Shown here: in pieces, positions 49,992-58,538 of the stretch
How the letters are laid out: each line of letters opens with the position of its first letter
Numbering within the stretch: position 1 is the stretch's first letter
IMG/VR virus record: IMGVR_UViG_3300042522_000315
Coordinates: 1 to 64,000 of that record
Strand: one strand, 5' to 3'
DNA from: a virus
DNA: 64,000 bases
Notes under the pieces: generated by a model
Databases searched by the model: none
Told to the model about the DNA's origin: nothing
The model's input: only the letters and a program-made list of their open reading frames with translations
Translations under genes and position numbers: made by a program

Positions 49992-51215
49992 ATGGTTAAA
50001 AAAGTAGCCGTTATTGGTGCCGCGGGTCACGTAGGTTTCCCATTCAGCCTTGTATTGGCTGATGCTGGACATAATGTCATAGGCATTGATAGAAATCCTG
50101 CCGCATGTATGCAACTATTAGGCGGCTTTGTACCTCATAAAGAAGAGGGAGCAAAAGACTTGCTAATGAGCTTGCTCAGTACAGATCGTTTGACTTATAC
50201 AACAAACACAGAACTCTTAGTAGAATGTGATGCTGTTGCAATCATGATTGGTACTCCTGTTGATGGTGAAGGTAATCCTAGAGTTGATGATATCATTGAC
50301 TTCGTGAAGTATGATCTTGCTCCTAATCTCAAAGAAAACGCAGTCGTAATACTGAGAAGCACAGTTGCTCCTGGAACTACTGATCTTCTAGAAAGTATTT
50401 TGTTTGATGAAACTGATGTTCCTTTTCATATTGTATTCGCGCCTGAGCGTGTAGCACAAGGTGTAGGTATTGTTGAAAGTAAGAAGTTTCCTCAGTTGAT
50501 TGGTGCAAGAACGAAAGAAGCTTTTGATGCTGCAAAAGAAATCTTTACATTCGTAGAAGAGTGCATTCATCTAACTCCTCGTGAAGCTGAATTTGGTAAG
50601 CTTATTACAAATATGTATCGTTATGTGACATTTGCTCTCGCAAACGAATTCTACATGATTGGCACAGAACAAGGATTAGATGTTCATAAGGTTATTGATT
50701 CTGTAAACAAGAACTATTCTCGTATGGCATTACCTAAACCTGGCCCAAATGTAGGTGGTCCGTGTTTATTTAAAGACGGTAAGTTTTTACTTGAAAATGT
50801 TCCTTATCCAGAACTGATTCAAGCATCATTCCTCATCAATGAAGGAATGCCTCAATATATGTTCAACGCGATAATGAAAGAAAAACCTGAAACGAAGAGA
50901 ATTGGTATACTTGGTGCAACATTTAAAGCAGATTGTGATGATGCACGTAATAGTCTTAGCTTCAAGTTTGCGAAGATTTGTAAGAGACATGGTATTGCGT
51001 ATGCATTCTTTGATCCATATATCGCACATCCCGACAATGTATGGCCGACCCATGATATAAATGATTATGATGCCTTCGTTGTGATGACTCCTCACAACCA
51101 GTTTAAGAAGTTTTACGATGAACACATTTCAAAGAAGACAAACATTCTCATTGCAGATGCATGGAAATTTTTAGACGAAAGCAAGAAAACAAAGAGTGGA
51201 ATATTTTACACATGA
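49992..51215 (+). CDS. Nucleotide-sugar dehydrogenase (UDP-Glc/ManNAc type)
   Basis: 407 aa from ATG 49992. Rossmann GxGxxG-like VAVIGAAGHVGFPFSLVLAD, then GTPVDGEGNPRVDD, LRSTVAPGTTDLLE, PERVAQGVG, FGKLITNMYRYVTFALANEF and KPGPNVGGPCLFKDGKFL, in which Cys is the catalytic residue. The C-terminal domain is ILGATFKADCDDARNSLSFK. It oxidises a UDP-sugar C6 twice to the uronic acid. GAG lies upstream of the ATG. Confidence 0.9.
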   Translation: MVKKVAVIGAAGHVGFPFSLVLADAGHNVIGIDRNPAACMQLLGGFVPHKEEGAKDLLMSLLSTDRLTYTTNTELLVECDAVAIMIGTPVDGEGNPRVDDIIDFVKYDLAPNLKENAVVILRSTVAPGTTDLLESILFDETDVPFHIVFAPERVAQGVGIVESKKFPQLIGARTKEAFDAAKEIFTFVEECIHLTPREAEFGKLITNMYRYVTFALANEFYMIGTEQGLDVHKVIDSVNKNYSRMALPKPGPNVGGPCLFKDGKFLLENVPYPELIQASFLINEGMPQYMFNAIMKEKPETKRIGILGATFKADCDDARNSLSFKFAKICKRHGIAYAFFDPYIAHPDNVWPTHDINDYDAFVVMTPHNQFKKFYDEHISKKTNILIADAWKFLDESKKTKSGIFYT

Positions 51216-52201
51216 GCAAGATTTTAGTAACAGGATCTGAAGGTAGTCTGATGCAGGCTGTCATTCCTTATCTATTAGATCAAGGACATGAAGTCATTGG
51301 TGTTGACAATTTATTCAGATACAATGAACGATTGAATATCGCAAAGGGTTATCTATTCGAGAATTTAGATTTGACAAATGCGTATGATGTTCACTCTCTA
51401 ATAGGTAAATACAAACCAGATTATATCATTCAAGCAGCGGCAAGGATATTCGGCGTTGGTGGCTTCAACAAGTATTGTGCAGACATTCTTTATAATGATG
51501 TGACTTTACATGGTAATATTTTAGAGTCTGCATATAATTGGAAAGTGAAGAGAGTCGTTTACATCTCTTCAAGCATGGTATATGAAAATTGTCCTCAAGA
51601 TGTTTTTAGACCTGTTTATGAAGATCAAGTAGATGTTTTTCCTGCACCGCACACCGAATACGGAATGTCTAAGTTTATAGGTGAGAGACTATCACGTGCA
51701 TACAAAAAGCAATATGATCTTGATTATACGATTTGGCGTCCGTTCAATATCATAACTCCTTATGAGAAGTCTGAAGGTGATGTAGGCATATCTCATGTCT
51801 TTGCAGACTATATCAAAAATATCGTAATAGAAAAGAAACAAGTTTTACCTATCATTGGAGACGGCAAGCAAATTCGTTGCTTCACGTGGATTGATGATGT
51901 TGCAAGAGCAATTGCACAACATTCTTTCTCTGAAACAACGAAGAACGAAATCTTCAATTTAGGAAATAAAGAACCAATTTCAATGTCTGAACTTGCTCTT
52001 ACTATTCGTGATATTGCTGTTGAAAAGGGTATGATTGAAGATAATGCTCTTGTGTTTGACAGCATTGCAGAATATGAGAATGATGTGCGTGTTCGTGTTC
52101 CTGATGTCACAAAGGTCAAGCAGATGTTAGGATGGGAAGCCAAGATTAAAGTGGATGAAAGTATTGATCGCTGTTTAGAAAAGATAAAAGTGCATGTCTA
52201 A
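51212..52201 (+). CDS. NAD-dependent sugar epimerase (SDR family)
   Basis: 329 aa from ATG 51212 (ATGA overlap). KILVTGSEGSLMQAVIPYLL, VDNLFRYNERLNI, YIIQAAARIFGVGGFNKY, catalytic VYISSSMVYENCP and TEYGMSKFIGERL (YxxxK), RPFNIITPYEKSEGDVGISH. GlmA/GalE-type extended SDR. It completes the nucleotide-sugar set (dehydratase, dehydrogenase, epimerase). Its stop overlaps the DUF1289 gene. Confidence 0.85.
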   Translation: MSKILVTGSEGSLMQAVIPYLLDQGHEVIGVDNLFRYNERLNIAKGYLFENLDLTNAYDVHSLIGKYKPDYIIQAAARIFGVGGFNKYCADILYNDVTLHGNILESAYNWKVKRVVYISSSMVYENCPQDVFRPVYEDQVDVFPAPHTEYGMSKFIGERLSRAYKKQYDLDYTIWRPFNIITPYEKSEGDVGISHVFADYIKNIVIEKKQVLPIIGDGKQIRCFTWIDDVARAIAQHSFSETTKNEIFNLGNKEPISMSELALTIRDIAVEKGMIEDNALVFDSIAEYENDVRVRVPDVTKVKQMLGWEAKIKVDESIDRCLEKIKVHV

Positions 52202-52406
52202 TAATTCTATTTGTACGAAGGTGTGTGAATATGAAGACACTAAAAGAATATGCCGAGGATGCGGCAGGACGGCTGAAGAAATCGAAGAATGGTTCTACGC
52301 CAACAAAGAAAGAAAAATCGAAATCGCCAAAGTCGCCAGGAAACGCACCAAAGATCGCAAAGAAGCCGAGAAGCAAAGGAAAGTGATTTCTGTTGACTTG
52401 ATCTGA
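52194..52406 (+). CDS. DUF1289-family small cysteine protein
   Basis: 70 aa. ICTKVCEYEDTKRICRGCGR with TAEEIEEWFYA matches the proteobacterial DUF1289 family, four Cys (C-x3-C...C-x2-C) probably binding a metal or iron-sulfur centre. The C-terminus is a basic helix (KVARKRTKDRKEAEKQRK). A host-type gene at the end of the glycan operon; a promoter for the next genes overlaps its 3' end. Confidence 0.8.
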   Translation: MSNNSICTKVCEYEDTKRICRGCGRTAEEIEEWFYANKERKIEIAKVARKRTKDRKEAEKQRKVISVDLI

Positions 52407-52421
52407 TTCCTATAGTATATT
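52393..52421 (+). promoter_or_regulatory. Sigma70-type promoter TTGACT-N17-TATATT
   Basis: The -35 is at 52393-52398 and the -10 TATATT at 52416-52421, overlapping the DUF1289 stop and lying about 30 bases before the ATG at 52452. Confidence 0.78.
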
Positions 52422-52451
52422 GTTATAACTCAAACACACATAGAGGAAGTT

Positions 52452-52682
52452 ATGGCTAGCACCAAGTATTTTACGGAACACGTTGAGATTGATGTTGATC
52501 TTTCTGAATGGACAGATTCCGAACTAATCGAAGAAGTCAAGTCTCGCGGCTACAATGTAGAACAAGAGCCTGACCTCATTGAAGCTGAATACTATTGGAA
52601 TCGTGGAAATAAAAAGGAAGCACTTATTCTTGTGGAAAGAGAATATAAGTGGCTTCGTGGAATTGCTAATCTAGCTAACTAA
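52452..52682 (+). CDS. Small acidic hypothetical protein
   Basis: 76 aa (VEIDVDLSEWTDSELIEEVK, RGYNVEQEPDL, EREYKWLRGIANLAN). It has a GAGGAAG ribosome site and follows the promoter at 52393. Proteins of this kind with a W-x-D-x-EL-(I/L)-EE-V motif are common in phages; function unknown. Its stop codon overlaps the ACTAAATA box that precedes the tRNA gene. Confidence 0.55.
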   Translation: MASTKYFTEHVEIDVDLSEWTDSELIEEVKSRGYNVEQEPDLIEAEYYWNRGNKKEALILVEREYKWLRGIANLAN

Positions 52683-52685
52683 ATA
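52678..52685 (+). promoter_or_regulatory. Late-promoter-like ACTAAATA before tRNA-Gly
   Basis: ACTAAATA, a variant of the late octamer, sits about 10 bases before the tRNA-Gly start, at the spacing expected for a -10 box. No separate -35. Confidence 0.4.
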
Positions 52686-52694
52686 CTATCAATC

Positions 52695-52768
52695 GCGGGG
52701 TTGGTATATGGGTTGTGCCCCAGCCTTCCAAGCTGTAGAAGCGGGTTCGAGTCCCGCACCTCGCTCCA
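52695..52768 (+). tRNA. tRNA-Gly (anticodon TCC)
   Basis: Acceptor GCGGGGT / ACCTCGC with one G-T pair, discriminator T, encoded CCA. The anticodon loop CTTCCAA gives anticodon TCC, reading GGA/GGG. T-arm GCGGG-TTCGAGT-CCCGC is canonical. 74 bases; the D-arm is tight but foldable (GGTA/TGCC). It lies between two small protein genes. Glycine GGT/GGA codons are abundant in this phage. Confidence 0.88.
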
Positions 52769-52790
52769 ATTTAAATAATGAGGCATAGAC

Positions 52791-53030
52791 ATGATTTGGT
52801 TTATCGTTTTGAATGTTGTAATGAACAATGGTGATGTTTACACTGATGTTCATTATCCTAACTCTCCCTTATACAACAATGAGCAAGAATGCAATGCTGC
52901 TGGTCGTGAACTCGTAGACCAAAAGCAGATTGAAGTTGGCACAAACTCAGGCCGCACATATTATACTTGTATGGTAATCACTCCTGAGCAAATCAGAACT
53001 GCAACAGGAAAGTCTGGTAGCAATTCATGA
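52791..53030 (+). CDS. Small hypothetical protein with hydrophobic start
   Basis: 79 aa. Short hydrophobic N-terminus MIWFIVLNVVM, then NNEQECNAAGRELVDQKQIE and YYTCMVITPEQ; the two cysteines may form a disulfide if exported. It overlaps the next start by 4 bases (ATGA). No family recognised. Confidence 0.5.
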   Translation: MIWFIVLNVVMNNGDVYTDVHYPNSPLYNNEQECNAAGRELVDQKQIEVGTNSGRTYYTCMVITPEQIRTATGKSGSNS

Positions 53031-53710
53031 ACTACGTTTTTGATGTAGACGGGACTCTTACTCCGTCTAGAGGTCTGATCGACTCTGAGTTTGAATCATT
53101 CTTTCTAAACTTCTGTAGGACACATCCCGTCTACATTGTTACTGGTTCAGACTACAAGAAAACCGAAGAGCAATTGGGTTCTGATATCTGCTATGCAGTA
53201 GAAGGAATCTTCAATTGCTCTGGTAATCTCTTGGTCAAGAGAGGACTGATAATTCAACAGTATCACTTTAAGCTTACTGAACAAGAAAGAGAAGCACTTG
53301 AAAATGAAGCAATGATTTCAGGCTTCTCTGTTCGTACTGGTAATCATATTGAAGAACGTATTGGCACTGTCAACTTTTCTATAGTAGGACGTAATGCAAA
53401 CAAAGTGCAGAGACATCAGTACATAGAATGGGACAATGCTACAAACGAACGTAAAATTATATGTCAGAGACTGAACAGTATGTTCCCACGACTCGATTGT
53501 GTAGTTGGTGGTGAGACTGGTATTGATATCTTTTTGAAGGGCAAAGATAAGTCTCAGATTGCAAAGTATGTATATCCCTTCACGTTCTTTGGTGATAAGT
53601 GTGAAGTGGGTGGCAACGATCATACAATCTATCTATTAGCTGATCACGCGCATTGGGTAAGAGACTGGCAAGACACATATCAAATTTTAAAGGACATTGT
53701 AGAACAATGA
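53027..53710 (+). CDS. Phosphomannomutase-like HAD enzyme (eukaryotic PMM type)
   Basis: 227 aa. HAD motif I VFDVDGTLTPSRGLID (D6, D8), motif II YIVTGSD, and the C-terminal FFGDKCEVGGNDHTIY (about 187-202), nearly the signature FGDKT..GGNDxEI of eukaryotic-type phosphomannomutases. KIICQRLNSMFPRLDCVVGG, TGIDIFLKGKDKSQIAKYV also agrees. It would interconvert mannose-6-P and mannose-1-P, giving GDP-mannose for the glycan block. An HAD IIB sugar phosphatase is the alternative. Confidence 0.75.
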   Translation: MNYVFDVDGTLTPSRGLIDSEFESFFLNFCRTHPVYIVTGSDYKKTEEQLGSDICYAVEGIFNCSGNLLVKRGLIIQQYHFKLTEQEREALENEAMISGFSVRTGNHIEERIGTVNFSIVGRNANKVQRHQYIEWDNATNERKIICQRLNSMFPRLDCVVGGETGIDIFLKGKDKSQIAKYVYPFTFFGDKCEVGGNDHTIYLLADHAHWVRDWQDTYQILKDIVEQ

Positions 53711-54444
53711 AAGTGTATATTGGACCACATGTAGGCAATCGTTACGTTGCTGATTTCCATTACAAGCATATGAACAAGAAATATGGATATGAGTGGGAAG
53801 AAAGCACCACTCGTTTTGACAAGTTTCTTGAAAAGCTTGAAAGCTGGTGTCAGACTGTTTTAGATGCAACAATCAACAAGCTTGTCAGTAATCGTAAGCG
53901 TAAGATCAATGTTCGCATTGATAACTATGACACTTGGTCAATGGATCACACGCTGGCACATATCACTCTTCCTATGTTGAAGCAGCTTAGGGATACCAAG
54001 CATGGCAGTCCTTTTGTAGATAAAGAAGATTTGCCTGAACATCTTCGTTTCTCTGAAAGAGAGAAAGCAGTCTTTGATTATGGTTGTTTTGATCATAGTT
54101 TGAATGCCACTGAAGAAGAACTTGAAGCGGTGGACAAAAAGTTTCAATCTCAGTGGCTTTGGGTTATTGACCAGATGATTTGGAGCTTTGAGCAGGAGCT
54201 TGATGAGTATGAAAGCGATAAGAATTTCTATGATCCTTATGCTCCTGATGAAGCGATTGAACCTCGTACTTACAGTGTTTTGAAAGCTGATGGCACTGTG
54301 GTTGAAAAAGAAGAATTATGTTGGTCTGAAAAGCGTGAGCGTGAACGCGGCAAGTTCAACAAAGAAAAGTTTGATGCTTATCATAAGCGCAAGCAGAACG
54401 GATTTATTCTCTTCGGTAAATACTATCAGAATCTGTGGGACTGA
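53707..54444 (+). CDS. Conserved phage hypothetical protein (MKVYIGP type)
   Basis: 245 aa from ATG 53707, coupled to the PMM gene by ATGA. MKVYIGPHVG, then KINVRIDNYDTWSMDHTLAH, ITLPMLKQLRDTKHGSPFVD and ATEEELEAVDKKFQSQWLWV are highly recognisable in many large phages but have no assigned function. Acidic and Trp-rich in the second half. Confidence 0.75.
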   Translation: MKVYIGPHVGNRYVADFHYKHMNKKYGYEWEESTTRFDKFLEKLESWCQTVLDATINKLVSNRKRKINVRIDNYDTWSMDHTLAHITLPMLKQLRDTKHGSPFVDKEDLPEHLRFSEREKAVFDYGCFDHSLNATEEELEAVDKKFQSQWLWVIDQMIWSFEQELDEYESDKNFYDPYAPDEAIEPRTYSVLKADGTVVEKEELCWSEKRERERGKFNKEKFDAYHKRKQNGFILFGKYYQNLWD

Positions 54445-54446
54445 TT

Positions 54447-54707
54447 ATGAAGTGTAACACATGCAATACTGAGTATAAAGCTATGCCATATCTTGATGAA
54501 ACAGAGCAAGCAAATGGTTGTGCTGCAACTCTCTATCTGCATAGTGGCACACACTACATTCTTGCTCATTACGGTTCACGATACGATATGCAACGGTACG
54601 CTCTTAAGCGCGGACCATTTTATGATACAGGTAACATCTGCGATAACTGTATAAATAATCTTATCAATGAAGGCAGAGCAGGCCTAATTGAAGACGGAGT
54701 TTGGTAA
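54447..54707 (+). CDS. Small cysteine-rich hypothetical protein
   Basis: 86 aa from ATG 54447. MKCNTCNTEYKAMPYLDETE and NICDNCINNLI provide two CxxC pairs, a probable zinc ribbon. The central part GTHYILAHYGSRYDMQRYAL is conserved-looking. Family unknown. Confidence 0.6.
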   Translation: MKCNTCNTEYKAMPYLDETEQANGCAATLYLHSGTHYILAHYGSRYDMQRYALKRGPFYDTGNICDNCINNLINEGRAGLIEDGVW

Positions 54708-54728
54708 CTCTCTAGAAGGAATAGAACT

Positions 54729-54929
54729 ATGACATACAAGACTATTTCCGAAGAAATTCTAAAACAAGCCGCAGAGATTATGGGTCCCGATAGCAACTTT
54801 CACACAGCACTGAAATGGGGCGATGACTATAGACAAGCAGGTATGAACCCAGTATACTATACTAATGATGAAGAACGTATGGTGTATGTGACTACCGAAG
54901 AAAAGATGAGTGGAACTAAGTTCAATTAA
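54729..54929 (+). CDS. Small hypothetical protein
   Basis: 66 aa (TYKTISEEILKQAAEIMGPD, GMNPVYYTNDEERMVYVTTE) with an AGAAGGAAT ribosome site. No family recognised; one of several small genes before the DNA polymerase. Confidence 0.5.
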   Translation: MTYKTISEEILKQAAEIMGPDSNFHTALKWGDDYRQAGMNPVYYTNDEERMVYVTTEEKMSGTKFN

Positions 54930-54938
54930 GGAGATACT

Positions 54939-55121
54939 ATGAATATTCTCGAAACACAATGGAAGCAACGTGAGTATGACGGCAAGTGGGAGAAGCTTGC
55001 TAAAATTATGGATTATGACAACAAGTATGTCTATAAGACCGAAAGTGGATCTAGAATGACATATACCCCAGAGAAGTGGACAACAGTTGGTGTTTTTGAT
55101 TACGTAGGAGAAATTGAATAA
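54939..55121 (+). CDS. Small hypothetical protein
   Basis: 60 aa, charged and aromatic (WKQREYDGKWEKLAKIMDYD, MTYTPEKWTTVGVFDYVG). AAGGAG ribosome site. Its stop overlaps the start of the Sm-like gene, so it is coupled to it. Confidence 0.5.
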   Translation: MNILETQWKQREYDGKWEKLAKIMDYDNKYVYKTESGSRMTYTPEKWTTVGVFDYVGEIE

Positions 55122-55438
55122 TGGCAGGCAATGTAAAACTTATTAAGCTAACTAATCGTGATGAAATTCTGGCAGAAGTTCTTCACTTTGACAGAGACAA
55201 TTTGGTGATGAAGAATCCTGTCCGCATTGTGGTACTTGGCACATCTAAGGTCGATCCAAACACACCAAATGTTGGTATTGCACCATGGGCAGAATTCTCT
55301 GAAGATAAAGACTTCACGATTGACAGGGTACATGTTCTCTGTATAATGAACCCTGTATCTGATTTCCTTAATCAGTACAATTCTATTTTTGGTGGCATCA
55401 TTGCACCTTCGAGTAAACTCATTCTTCCTGGAGCATAA
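55121..55438 (+). CDS. Sm-like (LSm) domain protein, paralogue 2
   Basis: 105 aa. VKLIKLTNRDEILAEVLHFD, LVMKNPVRIVVLG, AEFSEDKDFTIDRVHVLCIM and NPVSDFLNQYNSIFG follow the same order as the protein at 22616: a lys/gly strand pair, the 'NP' turn, then a V-x-x-(I/F)xxP-x-S/SDF ending. This is the cyanophage-type Sm-like fold by recalled pattern. It directly precedes the DNA polymerase gene and contains a consensus promoter. Confidence 0.58.
   Translation: MAGNVKLIKLTNRDEILAEVLHFDRDNLVMKNPVRIVVLGTSKVDPNTPNVGIAPWAEFSEDKDFTIDRVHVLCIMNPVSDFLNQYNSIFGGIIAPSSKLILPGA
55320..55347 (+). promoter_or_regulatory. Consensus sigma70 promoter TTGACA-N16-TATAAT inside the Sm-like gene, ahead of gp43
   Basis: Both hexamers are perfect consensus with a 16-base spacer, located about 90 bases before the polymerase ATG. 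It would give a separate transcript for gp43, and the coding sequence of the Sm-like gene tolerates it. Confidence 0.72.
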
Positions 55439-58002
55439 TGACAAATTCATTCTATACTAATGTGCAGGTATACGGCTCACGTATCCTGTATCGTGGCATC
55501 GAAAACGGATTTCGTATAACAAAGAAAATCGATTATAACCCAACCCTGTATGTGTCTTCAAAAACCCATACAGGGTTTCACACTATTCATGGTGAATTTG
55601 TTTCTGAAATCAAGCCAGGTAACATTCGTGACTGTCGTGATTTCATCAAGCAATATGAGGGTGTAGAAGGTTTTAAAATCTTCGGTAATCAGCGTTATGA
55701 ATATTCGTTCATTGCTGATAACTTTGATGAACATATCGATTGGGACATTGCAGATATAAACGTAGCAAACATCGATATTGAGGTGGGCAGTGAGAACGGC
55801 TTTCCAGAACCTGATGTTGCTAATGAACCAATCACTGCTATTACCATCAAGACAAAACTTGGCTTTCACGTTTTCGGTTGCGGTGATTTCATCAACAACC
55901 GCGAAGACGTTACATATGTGAAGTGTAGAGATGAATTTGATCTGATCTATAAGTTTCTAGATGTTTGGTCTAATAACAAGAATTATCCCGATATCATCAC
56001 TGGTTGGAATATCAAGTTCTTCGATATTCCATATCTTGTAAACCGTATTACGAAACTGTGTGGTGAAGCAACTGCAAAGAGACTTTCTCCTTGGGGTGTT
56101 ATCAACGAGAGACAAGTTAACTTTGGTCCAGGTCGTCAATTTAAGACATACTCTATTTTGGGTATAGCATCTCTTGACTATATTGATCTGTATCAGCGTT
56201 ATGCTCCTAATGGTAAGTCGCAAGAGTCATATAAACTTGATGCGATTGCTAATGTAGAATTGGGTGAACGTAAGCTTTCATATGAAGAGTATGGTAATCT
56301 TCACTCACTATATCGTGACAATTTTCAGCTATTCATTGAGTATAACATTCGTGACGTTGAACTCATCGATAAGCTTGATGACAAGTTGAAGCTGATTGAA
56401 CTTGTTTTGACCTTGGCATATGACTCCAAAACAAATTATGAAGATGCGTTCACTCAGGTTCGCATGTGGGATATCATCATCTTCAATCATCTTCGAAAGA
56501 AGAAGATCGTTATTCCTCAGAACACCACACATCAGAAAGACAGTATGTATGAAGGTGCATTTGTTAAAAACCCTCTCATTGGTATGCATAAGTGGGTCGC
56601 AAGCTTCGATCTCAATTCTCTGTACCCTCATCTCATTATGCAGTGGAACATTAGCCCTGACACCATCATTGAGCCGGTGCATTATGATGGAACACTAAGA
56701 GAGTTTATCACTCGAAACACAGTAAACGTTGATAATCTTCTTGAGCAGAAGATTGAAACTAGTGTGCTTAAGACTGCTAATGTAACACTGACTCCGAATG
56801 GTCAGTTTTTCACAAAAGAACGACATGGTTTTTTACCTGAGCTTATGGAAACAATGTACAATGACCGTAGCGCATATAAAAAGAAAGCTATCGAAGCTAA
56901 GAAAGAACTTGAAAAAGAAACCGACTCCACAAAACGATATGACATTGAGAAACGCATTGCAAGGTATAATAATCTACAACTTGCGAAGAAGGTCTCTCTG
57001 AACTCAGCTTATGGTGCTTTAGGTAATGAGTTCTTTCGTTTCTTTGATGTGAGACAAGCGTCTGCTATTACTACAGCAGGTCAGTTGTCTATTCGCTGGA
57101 TTGAGAATAAGCTAAATGAGTATATGAACAAGCTACTCAAGACGGAGAAAGAAGATTATGTTATTGCATCAGATACGGATAGCATTTATCTGTCACTTGA
57201 TAAATTGGTCAGCAAGACTATTGTTGAGCAGAACCCAACTGCTGACACAAAGAAAATCATCAAGTTCATGGACAAGGTATGTGAAGATCGCATTCAACCG
57301 TTTATTGACAAAGCTTACTCTGAGCTTGCTGAGTATGTTAATGCCTACGAACAAAAGATGCAAATGAAGCGTGAAGCTCTTGCTGACAAAGGTATCTGGA
57401 CAGCCAAGAAGCGTTACATCATGAATGTCTATAACAACGAAGGTGTTGAGTATGCAAAGCCTAAGGTAAAGGTGATGGGTCTTGAGATGATCAAGTCTTC
57501 AACGCCAGCATACTGCCGCAAGATCATGTGGGAAGCTATTGATATTGTACTGAACAAGTCCGAAGATGATATGATTGATATGATTGAAACTTATCGACAA
57601 GAGTTTAGACGACAGTCAATATCTGATATTGCATTTCCTCGTGGTGTGAATGGACTTGGTAAGTTCGCTGATGCTAAATCTATCTTTGGTAAAGGCACAC
57701 CTATTCACGTTCGTGGTTCATTGATGTATAATGATCTGATCAAGCGCAAGAAACTAGACAAGAATTATCCGATGATCATGGAAGGTGAAAAGATCAAGTT
57801 TCTTTATCTTAAAGAACCAAACACAATTCAGTCTAATGTCATTTCGTTTCCTACGATTGTGCCAAAAGAGCTTGATATAGAGAAGTATGTAGACTATGAT
57901 TTACAATTTGAGAAATCATTTCTTGAACCTCTCAAAATCATTCTCGACAGTATCAATTGGAAAACAGAACATGTCAGTTCACTTGAAGATTTCTTCTCAT
58001 GA
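55438..58002 (+). CDS. 43: DNA polymerase gp43-like (family B)
   Basis: 854 aa (T4 gp43 is 898). Exonuclease motifs: VANIDIEVGSENGFPEP (DxE), IITGWNIKFFDIPYLVNRIT and YNIRDVELIDKLDD. Polymerase motifs: A in FDLNSLYPHLIMQWN, B in KKVSLNSAYGALGNEFFRF, C in IASDTDSIYLSL, then KKRYIMNVYNNEGVEY. The C-terminal end EHVSSLEDFFS resembles the clamp-binding tail. Leading- and lagging-strand replicase of the phage with a proofreading nuclease. Its stop overlaps the methyltransferase gene. Confidence 0.97.
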   Translation: MTNSFYTNVQVYGSRILYRGIENGFRITKKIDYNPTLYVSSKTHTGFHTIHGEFVSEIKPGNIRDCRDFIKQYEGVEGFKIFGNQRYEYSFIADNFDEHIDWDIADINVANIDIEVGSENGFPEPDVANEPITAITIKTKLGFHVFGCGDFINNREDVTYVKCRDEFDLIYKFLDVWSNNKNYPDIITGWNIKFFDIPYLVNRITKLCGEATAKRLSPWGVINERQVNFGPGRQFKTYSILGIASLDYIDLYQRYAPNGKSQESYKLDAIANVELGERKLSYEEYGNLHSLYRDNFQLFIEYNIRDVELIDKLDDKLKLIELVLTLAYDSKTNYEDAFTQVRMWDIIIFNHLRKKKIVIPQNTTHQKDSMYEGAFVKNPLIGMHKWVASFDLNSLYPHLIMQWNISPDTIIEPVHYDGTLREFITRNTVNVDNLLEQKIETSVLKTANVTLTPNGQFFTKERHGFLPELMETMYNDRSAYKKKAIEAKKELEKETDSTKRYDIEKRIARYNNLQLAKKVSLNSAYGALGNEFFRFFDVRQASAITTAGQLSIRWIENKLNEYMNKLLKTEKEDYVIASDTDSIYLSLDKLVSKTIVEQNPTADTKKIIKFMDKVCEDRIQPFIDKAYSELAEYVNAYEQKMQMKREALADKGIWTAKKRYIMNVYNNEGVEYAKPKVKVMGLEMIKSSTPAYCRKIMWEAIDIVLNKSEDDMIDMIETYRQEFRRQSISDIAFPRGVNGLGKFADAKSIFGKGTPIHVRGSLMYNDLIKRKKLDKNYPMIMEGEKIKFLYLKEPNTIQSNVISFPTIVPKELDIEKYVDYDLQFEKSFLEPLKIILDSINWKTEHVSSLEDFFS

Positions 58003-58538
58003 GTTTGGAACAATTTACAAGACTTGCTGGTTCAGGCAATCCTAACCGGAAGAAAGATGACTTCTACGCGACTCCAGATTGGGCTATTGATGCCCTTCTG
58101 GACCGCGAAAAGTTTTCTGGTGAGATTTGGGAACCAGCATGTGGTGATGGTGCCATCTGTAAGAGATTGCAGCGTTACGGATACAATCATATATACGCAA
58201 CGGATCTGATTGACCGAGGATATGGTGATGCACACTTTGATTTTATGTATAGTCATAGAAAAACTGACAACATCATTACCAATCCCCCTTTCAAGATCGG
58301 AACCAAGTTCACCCTTCATGCTTTAAACTTGGCTGAGAAGAAAGTTGCTATGTTCAACAAGCTAAGTTTTCTTGAAGGCAAAGAAAGACGAGATAGACTT
58401 TTCTCTTTGAATGTTTTAGAATATGTGTATGTATTCGGTAATCGTGTCGGATTTAATGGAGGTGGTGGGATGCTTGCCTTCGCATGGTTTGTTTTCAATA
58501 ATGAATATAAAGGTGAACCTAAATTGAGGTGGATATAA
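57999..58538 (+). CDS. N6-adenine-type DNA methyltransferase-like protein
   Basis: 179 aa. RKKDDFYATPDWAIDALLDR, motif I IWEPACGDGAICKRL, then YATDLIDRGYGDAHFDFM and catalytic motif IV NPPF (95-98). The arrangement fits phage adenine-N6 methyltransferases; there is no visible target-recognition domain, and it could protect phage DNA from restriction. It is coupled to the polymerase gene by ATGA and to the cupin gene by TAATG. Confidence 0.78.
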   Translation: MSLEQFTRLAGSGNPNRKKDDFYATPDWAIDALLDREKFSGEIWEPACGDGAICKRLQRYGYNHIYATDLIDRGYGDAHFDFMYSHRKTDNIITNPPFKIGTKFTLHALNLAEKKVAMFNKLSFLEGKERRDRLFSLNVLEYVYVFGNRVGFNGGGGMLAFAWFVFNNEYKGEPKLRWI

